The notes beneath the pieces are model-generated. The model did no database searches. It was given only the letters and a program-made list of their open reading frames with translations, and was not told the origin of the DNA. Position numbers and translations under genes: made by a program. From Deroplatys truncata (lineage: Eukaryota > Arthropoda > Insecta > Mantodea > Mantidae): a DNA stretch of 64,000 nt. Below are positions 44,604 through 55,239 of the stretch, one piece after another. How positions within the stretch are numbered: position 1 is the first letter of the stretch; every line of letters starts with the position of its first letter. The stretch is from contig CM060978.1 in assembly GCA_030765065.1 (NCBI GenBank), positions 60,783,421 to 60,847,420 of the forward strand, in the 5' to 3' direction.

Positions 44604-44832
44604 TTTTTTGTCCTGGTAATGCAAAGAGAATGGAATACTCCACATAGCAACCAGCTCTTAAAGTATTTAACTATAGCTTAAAGTCTACCATTTCCCCTTC
44701 CATCTACAAGAAAATTAGCAATTAGATTAGCATCTCGATATCTCGATTAACACGAAGCATATGGAGAATAAGCGTTTATAAAAGTAGTTTGTACAAGAGT
44801 AGAGAAAGTCTTGTGAGTGTAACACATTCGAG

Positions 44833-45343
44833 TTTTCCATATGCAATCTCTTGAAGAGCTGTCACCATTCAGTTGTTTCTTGCGATCATGGAAAGAGTAT
44901 GAGATCTGATGACCAATGTATAGCGACCCTACTATCAGTCAGCCTTTCTGTATCCCTCTTGCATCTACAACGAAATGTGGGTAGAGAAAGAAATGCGAAT
45001 GCAACAAATAAGATTTTTGTTACTGGGAATGTTTCACGACTGTATGTATTAGACCTTAGTCCTCCAGCTCAACATCTCGAAAACGCTTTGGTAAAGGCTT
45101 GCAGAGGAAAGCACCACTTTGACAGTAAGCAAGTACATTGTTCGTAATTTCTTCTCGATTGTTTAGCTCATTTGCTTAAATAGTCAAGTCAGTTGCTCTT
45201 TAATGACTATGTTCTCTGACGTCACACTGCATGCAGTTGGCTGTAGTTGACTGTGGCCATGAAATCCTGGATTAAACAAATAGTTATCGTCCATTGATTA
45301 GTTATGCAGGTATCGAGATTGGAAATGTATATAACAAAAAAAA
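44833..45343. other. Unassigned, with a small family B scrap
   Basis: 44955-45030 (CTTGCATCTACAACGAAATG, GTAGAGAAAGAAATGCGAAT, AACAAATAAGATTTTTG) resembles the 5' ~80 bp of family B in minus orientation. The remainder and the 98-aa frame over it are not recognised. Confidence 0.45.
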
Positions 45344-46129
45344 TCACTCACATGACTTTTTCTACTCTAGTACAAAATATTTTTACAAACGCTTATTCTC
45401 CATATGCTTCATGTTAATCGAGATATCGAGATGTTAATCTTATCGCTAATTTTCTTGTAGGTGCAAGGGGCATTGGTAGGCTTTAAGTGATAGTCAAATA
45501 TTTTAACAGCAGGTTGCTATGTGGAGTACTCCTTTCTCTTTGCATTACCAGGACAAAAAATGAATAACGAATTCCCATTTGAGAAAAAGTATAAGTATTG
45601 GAAAATTTAAGGGAATAACAAGCAATATATTGAAAAAGGTTCAGTCAAAAAAATGTATACGACATAAATTGTGTATTTTAACGCGATCTACATTTTTTGT
45701 GCAGTAAAATCTTGTCTATTTCTTATGGTTTACCAGTTATGCAAAAGTTGTTCACAATGAAGAATACTTTTGGAGACATTCCCAGAAAATTCGAGATATA
45801 CATTTCATTTGTCATGAAAATATCTTAAACATATGATATTTTAATCCAAATCGTTAAAAATTTTCCATGTAAAGGGTAATCTGGGGTGGGGGGGATTTTC
45901 TTGAAAACCTTCGTGTAGCATCTCTGGAAAATACTGAACCTAAATACCAATTGGTGTTTATCCGACTGTTCGTTTCTGAGTTATGCTGTTCACAGACACA
46001 CAGACGGACATGTTTTCAAAAAAAAAATATTCAGGGATCTCAAAACATGTATTTCCGGTGAAATCTCGGTATCGAATTTTTGGGTGGAATACAATACTTC
46101 CGCTAATTACTGTACGTAGTAGAGAGAGT
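45344..46129 (+). mobile_element. Family B element, nearly complete
   Basis: It starts TCACTCACATGACTTTTTCT directly after an A-run and ends ACGTAGTAGAGAGAGT before AATAAC. The internal A-rich site (GGACAAAAAATGAATAACGA, about 45551) is empty. The plus frame 45983-46201 is repeat translation. Confidence 0.82.
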
Positions 46130-47185
46130 AATAACGACCTTTCACATATAAGAGAGCTTGGGGTGGATAATATAATGCAAATCTTTGAGTTGTATGCTTG
46201 AACGATGCTGTATTCCGATAAGAGAAACTAAACAATAAGCATTTCAGTGTTTAAATGCATTCCTCTTAAGCCACCTGAATGAGCTATCACTTGCTCTACT
46301 TCATAATTAAAAAACTGGAAGTTGTTGTTTTCGAACCAAAATTTCTGCATGACGGCTAACGCATCAGATGCAGCGATTCCTTCTCCGAAGAGACTTCGTT
46401 CGCGCCGCTGAAGATATCCATCGCAGTTGTGGACGAAACATCTGGAACTCCTGTATCGGCATAACAGCCCGAAAAATACTTCCAATTATATTTGCGACTT
46501 CGGTTGTGAAAGCCTACATTCTCTCAAAACTTCTGTATTCCGTTTTAACCAGAAATTTACATTTTGAGCTTCTCAAAGGAAAGAAGAAATAAATACTTTT
46601 GGGAAGCAAATTCATGTGTGTTGTGGACGCACAAAAAGCAAACATTCGAAAAAAAACGTAAAACTTTATATATAAATCTTTATACTTATATTTATTGTAT
46701 ATTCTGGAACTTGAAATTAGATACAGTGTTATGTTCTTACACAGGAATACATTAATAGAATTTTTGCATCAGTCCCTTGTTCACATTTGTGAGAAACAAC
46801 CAGGAGTCGTGTCAGTAAAGGAATCTGACGTGAATACCTTCACGAGTTTCTCTACCAATGAAAATTCATATATATTCATTATATACATAATATTATATTT
46901 CATATAAAAGTCATTCTTCTATTCTCTTACGTTATTCACGAAAAGTTTAGCTTGTGTATGATTAGAAATAAAGCTTAGCAATATAAAACATGGGGAAAAG
47001 ACAATCAAATCTTATAGCTGTAGTAACCAGCTATTGTAATAGAAAGACTAAAAGAGAATCATAAATGTTCAAATACCTTGTCAGCTGTACCAGGGAAAGT
47101 GTAAGCATATGGCATATAGGAAACGACTAATGCTACGGAAAAAATGACGAAATTTGTTTTATGAGCTCTGCAATATTTTATTTTG
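46130..47185. other. Unassigned AT-rich sequence
   Basis: About 1.05 kb. Frames at 46228-46485 (minus) and 46368-46592 (plus) overlap a less AT-rich patch at 46330-46480 but show no domain I can name. Confidence 0.4.
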
Positions 47186-47520
47186 TCTGCACCTTAAGGC
47201 TTCCTAGTTATCAAAATTTAGTCAAAATGAAGCGGACTTTATAGAAAATTCAAGATATACATTTTATTTTCATGAAAATATCTTAAACAATGGCATTTTT
47301 ATCAAAACGGTTGGATGTAAAGGATAGTTTGAGGTGAGAAAATATTTGGTAGGAATTTAAGTATGGAATTTGGTATTTTACCGAATTAAATCTTTTGAGG
47401 TATACTGTTCTCACACATCCACGCTCGGAACCTGTATTCAGAGGACCTCAAAACATATATTTCTGGTGAAATATTCTTATCGAATATTTGTGTGGAATAC
47501 AGCACTTCCTCTACCTATTG
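47186..47520 (+). mobile_element. Family B fragment, 3' part, old subfamily
   Basis: GAAAATTCAAGATATACATT, GGATGTAAAGGATAGTTTGA, CAAAACATATATTTCTGGTG and CACTTCCTCTACCTATTGA follow the family order. The 5' half is missing. Confidence 0.65.
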
Positions 47521-47920
47521 AGAACGCAGCTATGCGATAAACGCAGGAAGGTAGGCAGGCTAGGAACCGGGCAGTCGGGGGATGCGGAAGAAGTCAGGAA
47601 GTTAGTTGCGCCATTAACGTCCTCTGGTATTTTAGGCAGTTACCGCTATGGTATAAAGGTGGCTAGCTGGTAGCCTTGCACCCCCTGAGTAATCGCCACC
47701 CTCACCACCACCCCCCGTGCTGTATATGTCAGTTACAGCAGTGGTTCGGATTTCCAAACCGGCACGATTCACTAACTCTTGTCTATGCTACATGTGCGGA
47801 TAAATAATGCAGCTAAGCATGGTCACAGCAAGTCAAACCTCATAGTATCATGAATATCTAATATTTAGGTATTTATTTATCTCAAAATTGAAATAGGACT
47901 TGTCTTGACAGTGAAGAGAT
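47521..47920. other. Unassigned sequence
   Basis: 47520-47720 is richer in G and C. No frame or family was recognised. Confidence 0.4.
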
Positions 47921-48163
47921 CAATAAATAGAATAAATGAGTCGAAAGAAAGCCTTCACTTACATAATGATGGTAAAAAATTCCGGACGATCGTTTCGGGA
48001 CTTCAAGGTCCCATCTTCTGCAGGATTTTTGGAAGTCAACTCACAAAAATCTTGCAGAAGATGGGACCTTGAAGTCCCGAAACGATCGTCCAGAATTTTT
48101 TACCATCATTATGTAAGTGAAGGCTTTTAATATCTTTCGACTCATTTATTCTATTTATTTATT
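47921..48163. mobile_element. Fold-back (palindromic) element
   Basis: The arms 47922-48031 and 48044-48162 are inverted copies of about 105 bp with a 12-bp centre (GAAGTCAACTCA). They agree almost base for base (GACGATCGTTTCGGGACTTC against its complement), apart from a six-base TAATAT insertion in the right arm and a few substitutions. It would form a long hairpin. It may be a fold-back MITE, or a recent inverted duplication. The 64-aa plus frame reads across both arms and is not a gene. Confidence 0.85.
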
Positions 48164-48354
48164 CATCTGTTAGTTTGAGCTTCAGGGTTTGAATAGCAGC
48201 AAGTCAGTTCACGAGAGTTCATGATTTTATTGTAACCTGTCTAGTAATGCGTGTATGTATAAATTTGCAGTTACCAGTCCGAAATATTGATCCTTATAAT
48301 CTATACAACGTTATTGTAAGGCAAATTCTACAAATGTTATTTCGAAAGAAGTAC

Positions 48355-48850
48355 GCTGCCGTACATAAGGATTCCACCTTCATGTAACCAAGTTTTGACT
48401 CCACACAGTTCGCTGAGTGACTGTGGATTGAAGGGGTGGTTCGCATACCACCTCTATGAAAGTTTTCGCTAAATTGGTACACAAGAAAACCAATTGCAAA
48501 TAATCCGACCTTCTGGAGGAAGGTATGAACAATGATTTGCACGTATGGTTAAACTGAAAAACAGCTACAACATTTATACTAGGACTTTTATCAGCGATAT
48601 GGCGTCGAAGATTAATTTTTTGCCACTACTAAATGGCAGTAAGAAAACCTGCACTAAGAATATGGTAGGCAGCTTGTAAATATGAGGTTTAAGTTGTAAT
48701 GTTATCCTTCGGCAGTTCAGCAATACTTTGAGGGAGATAAAGTACCCTGAAAATCCTGTGAATAGATTTATGTTTGGGAAAACAGAGATGGTGACACTGG
48801 CAGGGAGTGGGACTAGGTTTTGTTAGTACCAATATAAACATTATGGCCAC
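48355..48850. repeat. Family E repeat, copy 1
   Basis: TTCCACCTTCATGTAACCAA, GAAGGGGTGGTTCGCATACC, CGTATGGTTAAACTGAA, TTTATCAGCGATATGGCGTC, GTAATGTTATCCTTCGGC and AAAGTACCCT occur here in the same order as in copy 2 at 49660. Nature unknown. Confidence 0.7.
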
Positions 48851-48899
48851 ATTTTAAGCACGTCAATATACATTAAAGACTAAAAAATGTACAACTTAT

Positions 48900-49466
48900 G
48901 TAAACTGGAGATTAATTAAATGAAGCATACAAAATGTTATCTATTGCATTTACATACTCATTCACAAACGCTATCTCTCTAATTACATGTTAATCAACAT
49001 TACACATTTTATTGTAAGTGCAAGAGGGACACAGGAGGCTGAAGCTATAGTCAAATGTTCAAGAACCAGATCAGTATATGCTGGAATTGAAATTCCTTTC
49101 CACGACATTGTGAGAAATAACTGAATGATGACAGAACTTCAAAAAGTGAAAATTAAAAAACTCCTACCAATAAAAACAAATATACCGAAAATGGCTAATA
49201 TCATAATAAACGTTGCTTTAAATAAGTACGAGTAGTGTTTCAAAGATATCTAATTTTTTGCTTTACGAAAAATAATTCAAATATATGTCTTTTTGCACAT
49301 GTAAAAGTCGTAAAGTTATGGTATTTTAATCACACTAGCTACAGATATTTTTGACAAAATAAAAAATAAGGTAGTGAGAGAATTTTGTTGCAAATCCTAG
49401 TGTGGCATCCCTGGAGGATTAACTTAAATGTCAAAATTGGTATTCTATTCTTTTCTGAATTACGCT

Positions 49467-49503
<37 letters not shown>

Positions 49504-49640
49504 GATCGTTGTCTAAAAAATACTGTTTCTTTTTTGTTTTGTTTCAGAAGCCTCAAAGCATTTCCGATGAAATCTTGGTATAGAATTATTGAATGGAATG
49601 CAAAACTTTCTCTACCCACTGATGTGCATAAAAAGTGACA
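48900..49640 (+). mobile_element. Family B element, old diverged copy
   Basis: CACAAACGCTATCTCTCTAA, CATGTTAATCAACATTACAC, TTGTAAGTGCAAGAGGGACA, a (CA)n core at 49470-49500, GATGAAATCTTGGTATAGAA and CTTTCTCTACCCACTGATG. It separates two family E copies. The minus 98-aa frame includes poly-CV from the (CA)n tract. Confidence 0.65.
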
Positions 49641-49659
49641 CATTCCGCTAGATTGCAAC

Positions 49660-50195
49660 AATGTTTTTCCCTCCGTAAGTTTTCCACCTTCAGGTAACCA
49701 AACTCTGACTCCACCCGCCGTAATCATTTCCCTATGTGATTAACTTGAAAACAAGCTAGACGAAAAAACAAACCAATGAACGATGTTATAATTGGTATAC
49801 AATTGAAGGGGTGGTTCGGATACCGCCTGTATGAAAGTGTTTCACTGTGTTTGGTACACAAAGAAACTCTAGACCAGTACAATATACTTCGTCTTCTAGG
49901 GGAAGGGGTGAAGAATTATTTGCCTGTATCGTTAAACTGAACAACAGCTGCGCCATTTATTGAGCTTTCATCAGCGAAATGGAGACGAAGACAAAGTTTT
50001 TCGTGTTTATTTCTACTTTTTATCTCATATTTTATTTTTGCGCCTAAATTTGATGAAGCATTGCCTTAACGCTACTCCACTAGTGAGGATATGTAGCGTG
50101 TAATGTTACCCTCCGGCCATATTTTGGGAGAGTGAAAGTACCCTTCCTATCCAGCAGCTAGTGATTATGCTCAGAAAGAGAGTAGCTCACGCTGT
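49660..50195. repeat. Family E repeat, copy 2
   Basis: TTCCACCTTCAGGTAACCAA, GAAGGGGTGGTTCGGATACC, TATCGTTAAACTGAACAACA, TCATCAGCGAAATGGAGACG, GTAATGTTACCCTCCGGCC and AAAGTACCCT. It is roughly 80% like copy 1 by eye, with an extra segment around 49735-49800. Confidence 0.7.
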
Positions 50196-50204
50196 CAGAG
50201 GGTG

Positions 50205-50345
50205 GGGCCACATTTGTCTTCTTCCTCCTAAGTATTAGGCTCTCTGGCCTGTTACGCTCTCATTGCCATCTTCTTCAGGGTCGTCCTACGTTCCTTCTTC
50301 CTTATGGTGGATGTTTAAAGGGCAATTTTCGGAATTTTTTTAAAG
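50205..50345 (-). pseudogene. LINE ORF2 C-terminal scrap
   Basis: On the minus strand KLPFKHPP, GRRNVGRP, ERNRPESLILRRKK in mixed frames match the GRR..GRPRKRW...Lys-rich codon end of insect LINE ORF2. It has the same orientation as the ORF1 relic to the right and could belong to the same or a related element. Confidence 0.55.
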
Positions 50346-50514
50346 TGGAATTAAACGTGTCTTTGTGTGGTACCGCATAGCACCAGCGTTAGTATGTGAA
50401 GGAAGTTGGCTGCTGCCCTATGGGCGGGAGCGGGTAAAGGTAGTTACTAAGTTCCACCATGAAACCTGACTACAACACTAGTGGGAATGGCGAGGGTTTG
50501 CAAGAGAATGGACG

Positions 50515-51079
50515 TTAGGAATGAGGATAGTACTGATGATGCTGCTGCTGTTGCTGGTTGAACTCCTTGCATTGCTGCAAGAAGTTCGCGACTCTATCCG
50601 AGTTCGTCTTCAGCCTGGGACTAAGAGATGAGACCCGGATGGCTTCGGCGATAGATGTGATTCTGGATGAAGTGCTGTCGAACTGCCCAGCTAGGAAAAC
50701 CTGTTGAGCAGCTGATGTGGTTTGAAGATCCCTAATGAGTTCCTCCAGGGCTGTCAGCTTCATCGTCATGTTCAGAAACTCCACGTGGAGATCCTGAACG
50801 GTGTCACGGCTGTCAATGGCTGCGGCGTAGGTGCTGGTGGCTTCTGCGGTGCCTTCCTGCGAGGATGCAGGGGGCAGAGCGCTTGGCCGGTGAAGTGCGT
50901 TGACCACAGGTTGCATAGCGGCGGCGGCGTAGTCGTCCTGAGTACACTATGAGGTGGTGCAGGCGGAACCACTGTAGTAGCACCTTGGTTGTTGGAAGTA
51001 TTTTTGGCTTCCAACAGACGAAGGACAGCATGCTGGGACTTGATTCTAAACAGCCAAAACTGGCCAAGCATGGGCACAT
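50515..51079 (-). pseudogene. LINE ORF1 (gag-like) relic, C-terminal part
   Basis: In mixed frames: SQHAVLRLLEAKNTSNNQGA, then proline-rich linker, then TSTYAAAIDSRDTVQDL (the YAAA motif common near the end of R1/Jockey-type ORF1), LNMTMKLTALEELIRDLQTT (amphipathic, coiled-coil-like) and a Gln/His-rich end FNQQQQQHHQYYPHS stopping at 50515. It follows the zinc-knuckle part at 51404-52005 after an inserted fragment. Confidence 0.65.
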
Positions 51080-51164
51080 ACTTAATGGAAGTACGTGTAC
51101 TAAGAGATAAGGTGTTCGTGTAATTTTTCTTTAAACATATGTGGTGCTTGAGTACTTGTGCGTG

Positions 51165-51197
<33 letters not shown>

Positions 51198-51403
51198 GAG
51201 TGTGTTTTATATGTATGTATGTATGTATGTATGTATATAGTGCGGTGATTATAAAAAAAATAATTGTTTTCTGGTTGAACAGCAAGTCCCGTATACAGAC
51301 CAGGTATTTTTCTAGAGAGCATGTACGGTCTTATGACCCATGTGACTGTGTTATGCAATTAATGTAATACTAAATACTTAATAAATACCACCACTACCAC
51401 TCC
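51080..51403 (+). mobile_element. LINE 3'-UTR fragment inserted in LINE ORF1
   Basis: GAGCATGTACGGTCTTATGA then CCCATG, ending AATACTAAATACTTAATAAA and a CCA/CTACCA tail, resembles the LINE 3' UTR at 26600-26674 (GCATGTACGGTCAATGACCC, ACTAAATACTTG, AATAAAGAT, then a tail). Upstream are (GT)n at 51170-51195 and (TATG)n at 51212-51237. The orientation is opposite to the ORF1 relic it splits. The left boundary is uncertain. Confidence 0.55.
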
Positions 51404-52005
51404 CTACCTTGGTTGTGCTGAGTAGGTCGGCTCCTCATGACCATAGGCACAGCAGCGCCTGCAGGGCACCTGGCGTTCTACTCGGCTGGCCTCGATGCGT
51501 AAGCACCGCCCTAACAAGGGCAGACCCGCCCTCAAGGCCGCTTCATAGTCGCCAGGGTCTGCGTACTCGATCCTTACGATCGACGTGGGTCCCTGCGCTC
51601 CGTAGATCCGAGTGGCTTTCAAGGCTAAAGGTCACTGCTGGTGAGCTGAACTGATGAGATACCTGACTGGCAGGTCCCTCGGGACCCCTCGGATGATAGC
51701 GCAGTACCTCCCATGAGGCACAGGCTGGGAAGCTCCAAGGATCGCTGGCGTGAACCCCGGTGAAGATGGCAGCAACTGCGAGGCAGTCGCGGCGTGGCTG
51801 CACTGGATGGCGGCGAAGCGGCGGTCGAGGCAAAAGTTGCTCCTGGCTACTGCGGCGAGTTCTCCTCGGCGAGTTCTCCTCGGCGGGTTCCGGAGGAGAA
51901 GAAGACGGTCCTGCCTTAGCTGGCTCGGCGACTCTACGGCGCTTCTTCTTCGCCATCTTGGACCTGAGTGTGTTTTCGGGATACGAGCGTTTAGATTTTC
52001 TCCCC
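51404..52005 (-). pseudogene. LINE ORF1 (gag-like) relic, N-terminal and zinc-knuckle part
   Basis: The likely start is ATG at 51954 (MAKKKRRRVAEPAKAG), a basic, Pro/Ser-rich N-terminus. A frame change gives YCAIIRGVPRDLPVRYLISS and another KATRIYGAQG, SIVRIEYADPGDYEAALRAG, GRCLRIEASRVERQ and the knuckle CRRCCAYGHEEPTYS (CX2CX4H, final Cys changed to Tyr). The pattern (RGVP, ATRI, ARVEYADP, CRRCLRYGH) is that of R1/Jockey-type LINE ORF1 proteins that bind the RNA template. At least two frameshifts. The segment is clearly richer in G and C than the surroundings. Confidence 0.8.
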
Positions 52006-52154
52006 AATTTTCTCTATAGTGTAATATTTTATCATTAATTGTATAAATAACACATTCCTCTCTTATTTGTTTATTTCTATCCTGTTTCTGAAAAAAGCAT
52101 TTGTCATTGCCAATATAATTAGCTGTTTTCCTTACGGACCTCTTTTTATGCATG

Positions 52155-52285
52155 TTGGTATACGTGATATAGAAAGTAAAGAATGCCTTTTAGGATTTAC
52201 AGGACATTCCAAAACTTTGGTATCAAATTTCTGGGTGGAATATAGTATTTCCACTTATGTAGTATATTTTCGTGGAAGATAAAGT
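52155..52285 (+). mobile_element. Family B 3' fragment
   Basis: CAAAACTTTGGTATCAAATT, TCTGGGTGGAATATAGTATT and a decayed end GTAGTATATTTTCGTGGAAG. Confidence 0.6.
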
Positions 52286-54013
52286 AATCATTGAACTAAC
52301 TTGGTTGCATTTTGTAGTAGGTTTTACCACTGAGCCACTTCCCTGTTTTCTGCTTTGAAATGAAAGGTTTTACAAGCAGCTGATTATTTCTTCGCCCTGT
52401 ATATAGAAAGAATATCTGCTTTATCCAACCAAAACGATTGGTATGCAGTTATTAATTGCCATATACTTAAAGTTATGAAAAAATAAAAATTTTAAAAGGA
52501 ACTTCTATGTAACTGTAACTGACAAGAAATGCATGCGGTGTTACACGAAATTAATCCAACCGAAAAGGTAAAATGAGGAAGATTTGCTGCAATATGGGGT
52601 AGGTATGTGAATGCTCAGGTGGGGGAGCTATGGGCGAAATGGCCTACCTTGTTGATTCTTCTCATGCACAAGTGAACCAAGGAAAACACCTTGAGGGCAC
52701 AAGCAAACCAATATAGCGTGTGTCAACACGAACATGTCGCCCGCCGCGGGTTGCATCTCGCTGCACAAGGGGCTAGCGCTGGATTATTAGATTCATCTGC
52801 ATGCATGCAGAAGCGACATATGTCTCACAATTGCTCTTTATATCATAGACTGGGCCCGTTATTATTTCCTGAAAGCACCTTTGGGCATTGTCCGTTACGT
52901 CTGATGGCAGGTGATAATGAGGAAGCCGTTGGAACGTGGACTTCGAACCGCGTGCGGACTTGGGGATATTTCACATAAGTTAGTCAGAGGTAAAGGAGCG
53001 TTAACAGTTTAAGGATACCCATCTATGTAATAAAGCAAAAAACTGCCAACATTTATAACTATGGATTTTAGTGTTTACAATCCGATTAAATGGTAAATCA
53101 CATTCTACTAGAATGCGAAGCCACAGGACGGATAAAATACCAGTTTTTTGGAGCTACCGCAAAACTAGATACAGATCCTAATCTAGTGAGATAAATACTG
53201 CAAATAACCAAGATTGGGACATTCTTTCAAATCGTCCGAAATAGAAGGAAAATTACCCTTCATTTTTTAAACCAAACGAAACTTTCTGTATTTGTAGACA
53301 AGCCCGAAACAATGCTCTATGCAAACTTAAAATTTAGAACATCATAGTTTTGCGATTAAAATTCTTCAAATTTATCATATCTTCCTAAATTTCCTTCATG
53401 ATGAAATAACTCTGAAACCTTTAAATCTAATTACTTAAATCGAACTTTACTTTGATTCCCTAACTTTAATTTTATACTGATACGTAAAAACGTTCTTATC
53501 TATATTTAAGAAAGAATTTTCTATTTTTTAAAGTGTAGGCGGTTACTGATTAAGAAAAATAATGTTATTTTGTACGGTAAGATTCCGTAATTTAAACACA
53601 ATCACACATATACTTTATGTAATGAATACTGATTAGGTTTTGTCTAATATAATGAAATACGAAAATTACTTTACGCGCTCACGGTTGCTCTTGCACGTTT
53701 TGAACTGAAGGTCAAGCAAACTGCTGTGCACGGTTAAATAATGAGAACGCTTACTAAGCAGTATGCACTTGTGAGTATTTCCTCACAGATTCACAGAGCA
53801 CTTGGTGATCGTCGTGCATCAACCACGTAAATCGCTGCGTTTATTCACTTTTTGTGTTTAACTACGAACACCCAAACATAGCCACTTTTCCAACTGCGCA
53901 ACTACTCTTAATGGCACTATGGGTTGTTCATAATCTAATATATGGTGTATGTTATTGGTTTAATATTTAACTGTTTAAATAGTTACACTATTGGTTTGTT
54001 ATTCCGGAAACAG
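52286..54013. other. Unassigned sequence
   Basis: About 1.7 kb, the longest stretch without a family match. 52600-52980 is less AT-rich and holds a 95-aa plus frame (52691-52978) without known motifs. The rest is AT-rich. Confidence 0.4.
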
Positions 54014-55036
54014 TGAGACATTTAAATAATTTCAGTCTAATTATATAATATGTAAATTCAATAACAGCCTGCCTTTAAGCAATACGTGTATGTAATAATT
54101 TGTAAAATGTATATAACAGTCATTGCATGGGCTTATATTATTGTATCCATGTATAATAATGTTATGTGAATATAGTACGTAATTTAATAATGTAGGAGCT
54201 GTGAGAATATTGAGTTAAAGTTGCTAACAATGAGGTAACAATGAGGTAACCTTGAGTCAATAATGAGTAAGATAGTTTAACAGTACTACTTGTAATTCTT
54301 GGAGTAACAATAAAGTAATTGTAGTGACAGTTTATAAAATAGCCAAGCAACAACCAGAAAAAGCTTTAGTTAAATGAAGGTAATCTCTTGGAGTAGGATT
54401 AGCCAATCAGAAACTGAAATATAGCAAAATTTACAAATCTAGAAGTCAGTTGCCTGCAAACAAACAGTGTTCCTAACCGGACGCGAGACACATCCTCGAG
54501 AGATTTTATACGTATTCGTGTGAGACGAAAAAATAGTTTACGTATTAAAAGTGTAATTAATTAATAAAACATCTCACAGCTCTCTGTCTCTCTATCGGTG
54601 AAGTGTTATTTAAATCGTGTCAAGCAGTAATAAAAGGAGTGAAGTAAAATTATAATCTGTGTAAGCCTACATTCTTGTTGTATCACAACCCTGCCAAATA
54701 TCCATGTCTCTAATATAAATACTGACACAGCCGAGGCAATCATAAATACATAATACTTAAAGAAACAGATAAATTGCAAAGTTAATATTTTTTAAACTTG
54801 GAGGCAAAGGCCACCTGAAAGTACATTTGGGGCAAAGGCTACCGGAAACTGTTTACTATACGTGCGGTTGCAACTACTACAAGTTCGGCTCCCCAACAGT
54901 TGAACTACAATACAAACTACTTAAAATTGACGCCCAAAGCGTGGTGCAAATGACGTAATAAACCACCATTTTCAAATTGGCTTCCATACGTGGTGCTAAA
55001 ATAAAATACAAAACAACGTAATAAACATATTTCTCA
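54014..55036 (+). mobile_element. Family A solo-LTR-like element, copy A8
   Basis: The 5' end is shortened to TGAGACATTTAAATAATTTC (about 14 bp missing after TGAG). The 3' end is AACATATTTCTCA as in copy A6. It is flanked by ACAG (54010-54013) and ACAT (55037-55040), a probable duplication with one change. Two 3' units are visible, one with CGCCCAAAGCGTGGTGCAAA. Confidence 0.78.
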
Positions 55037-55190
55037 ACATAAATACCAAATTTGGTACTTAACTGGTTTTTTGTACACACACACACACACACACACGGAC
55101 ATGTACCTATAACATACATATCTAAAGTCCACTGAATGTACCCCTTGTAAGGTTAAAAGAATATAATTATATAAAACGAATTTCTGAAAA
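55037..55190 (+). mobile_element. Family B scrap with (CA)n core
   Basis: ATAAATACCAAATTTGGTAC and a (CA)n tract (55075-55096) followed by CGGACATG are the middle of family B. Confidence 0.55.
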
Positions 55191-55239
55191 AAAAGTCTGT
55201 CTTTGAACACTATACCTAGCTCAAACTCTAAAGTGTGCA

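Larger units (their letters stand above)
42435..44832 (-). mobile_element. Outer family B copy of a three-level self-nest
   Basis: The outer copy consists of 42435-42864 and 44604-44832. The left piece stops at AATTCGTTATTCC plus T-run, and the right piece resumes TTTTTTGTCCTGGTAATGC with the remaining 5' part to ACACATTCGA. Between them lies the middle copy, itself interrupted. All three copies have the same orientation and the same break point. Confidence 0.8.

Noticed and set aside
46228-46592. Overlapping minus and plus frames with a possible IHRSCGRNIWNSCIGI motif
   Set aside because: I could not tie it to a known family, and the other strand is equally open.
51100-51367. Frames rich in His-Thr or Cys-Val
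   Set aside because: They come from (GT)n and (TATG)n tracts.
50515-52005. Host gene on the minus strand
   Set aside because: The GVPRDLP, EYADPGDYEAAL and CRRCCAYGH blocks identify a LINE ORF1, and frameshifts show it is dead.
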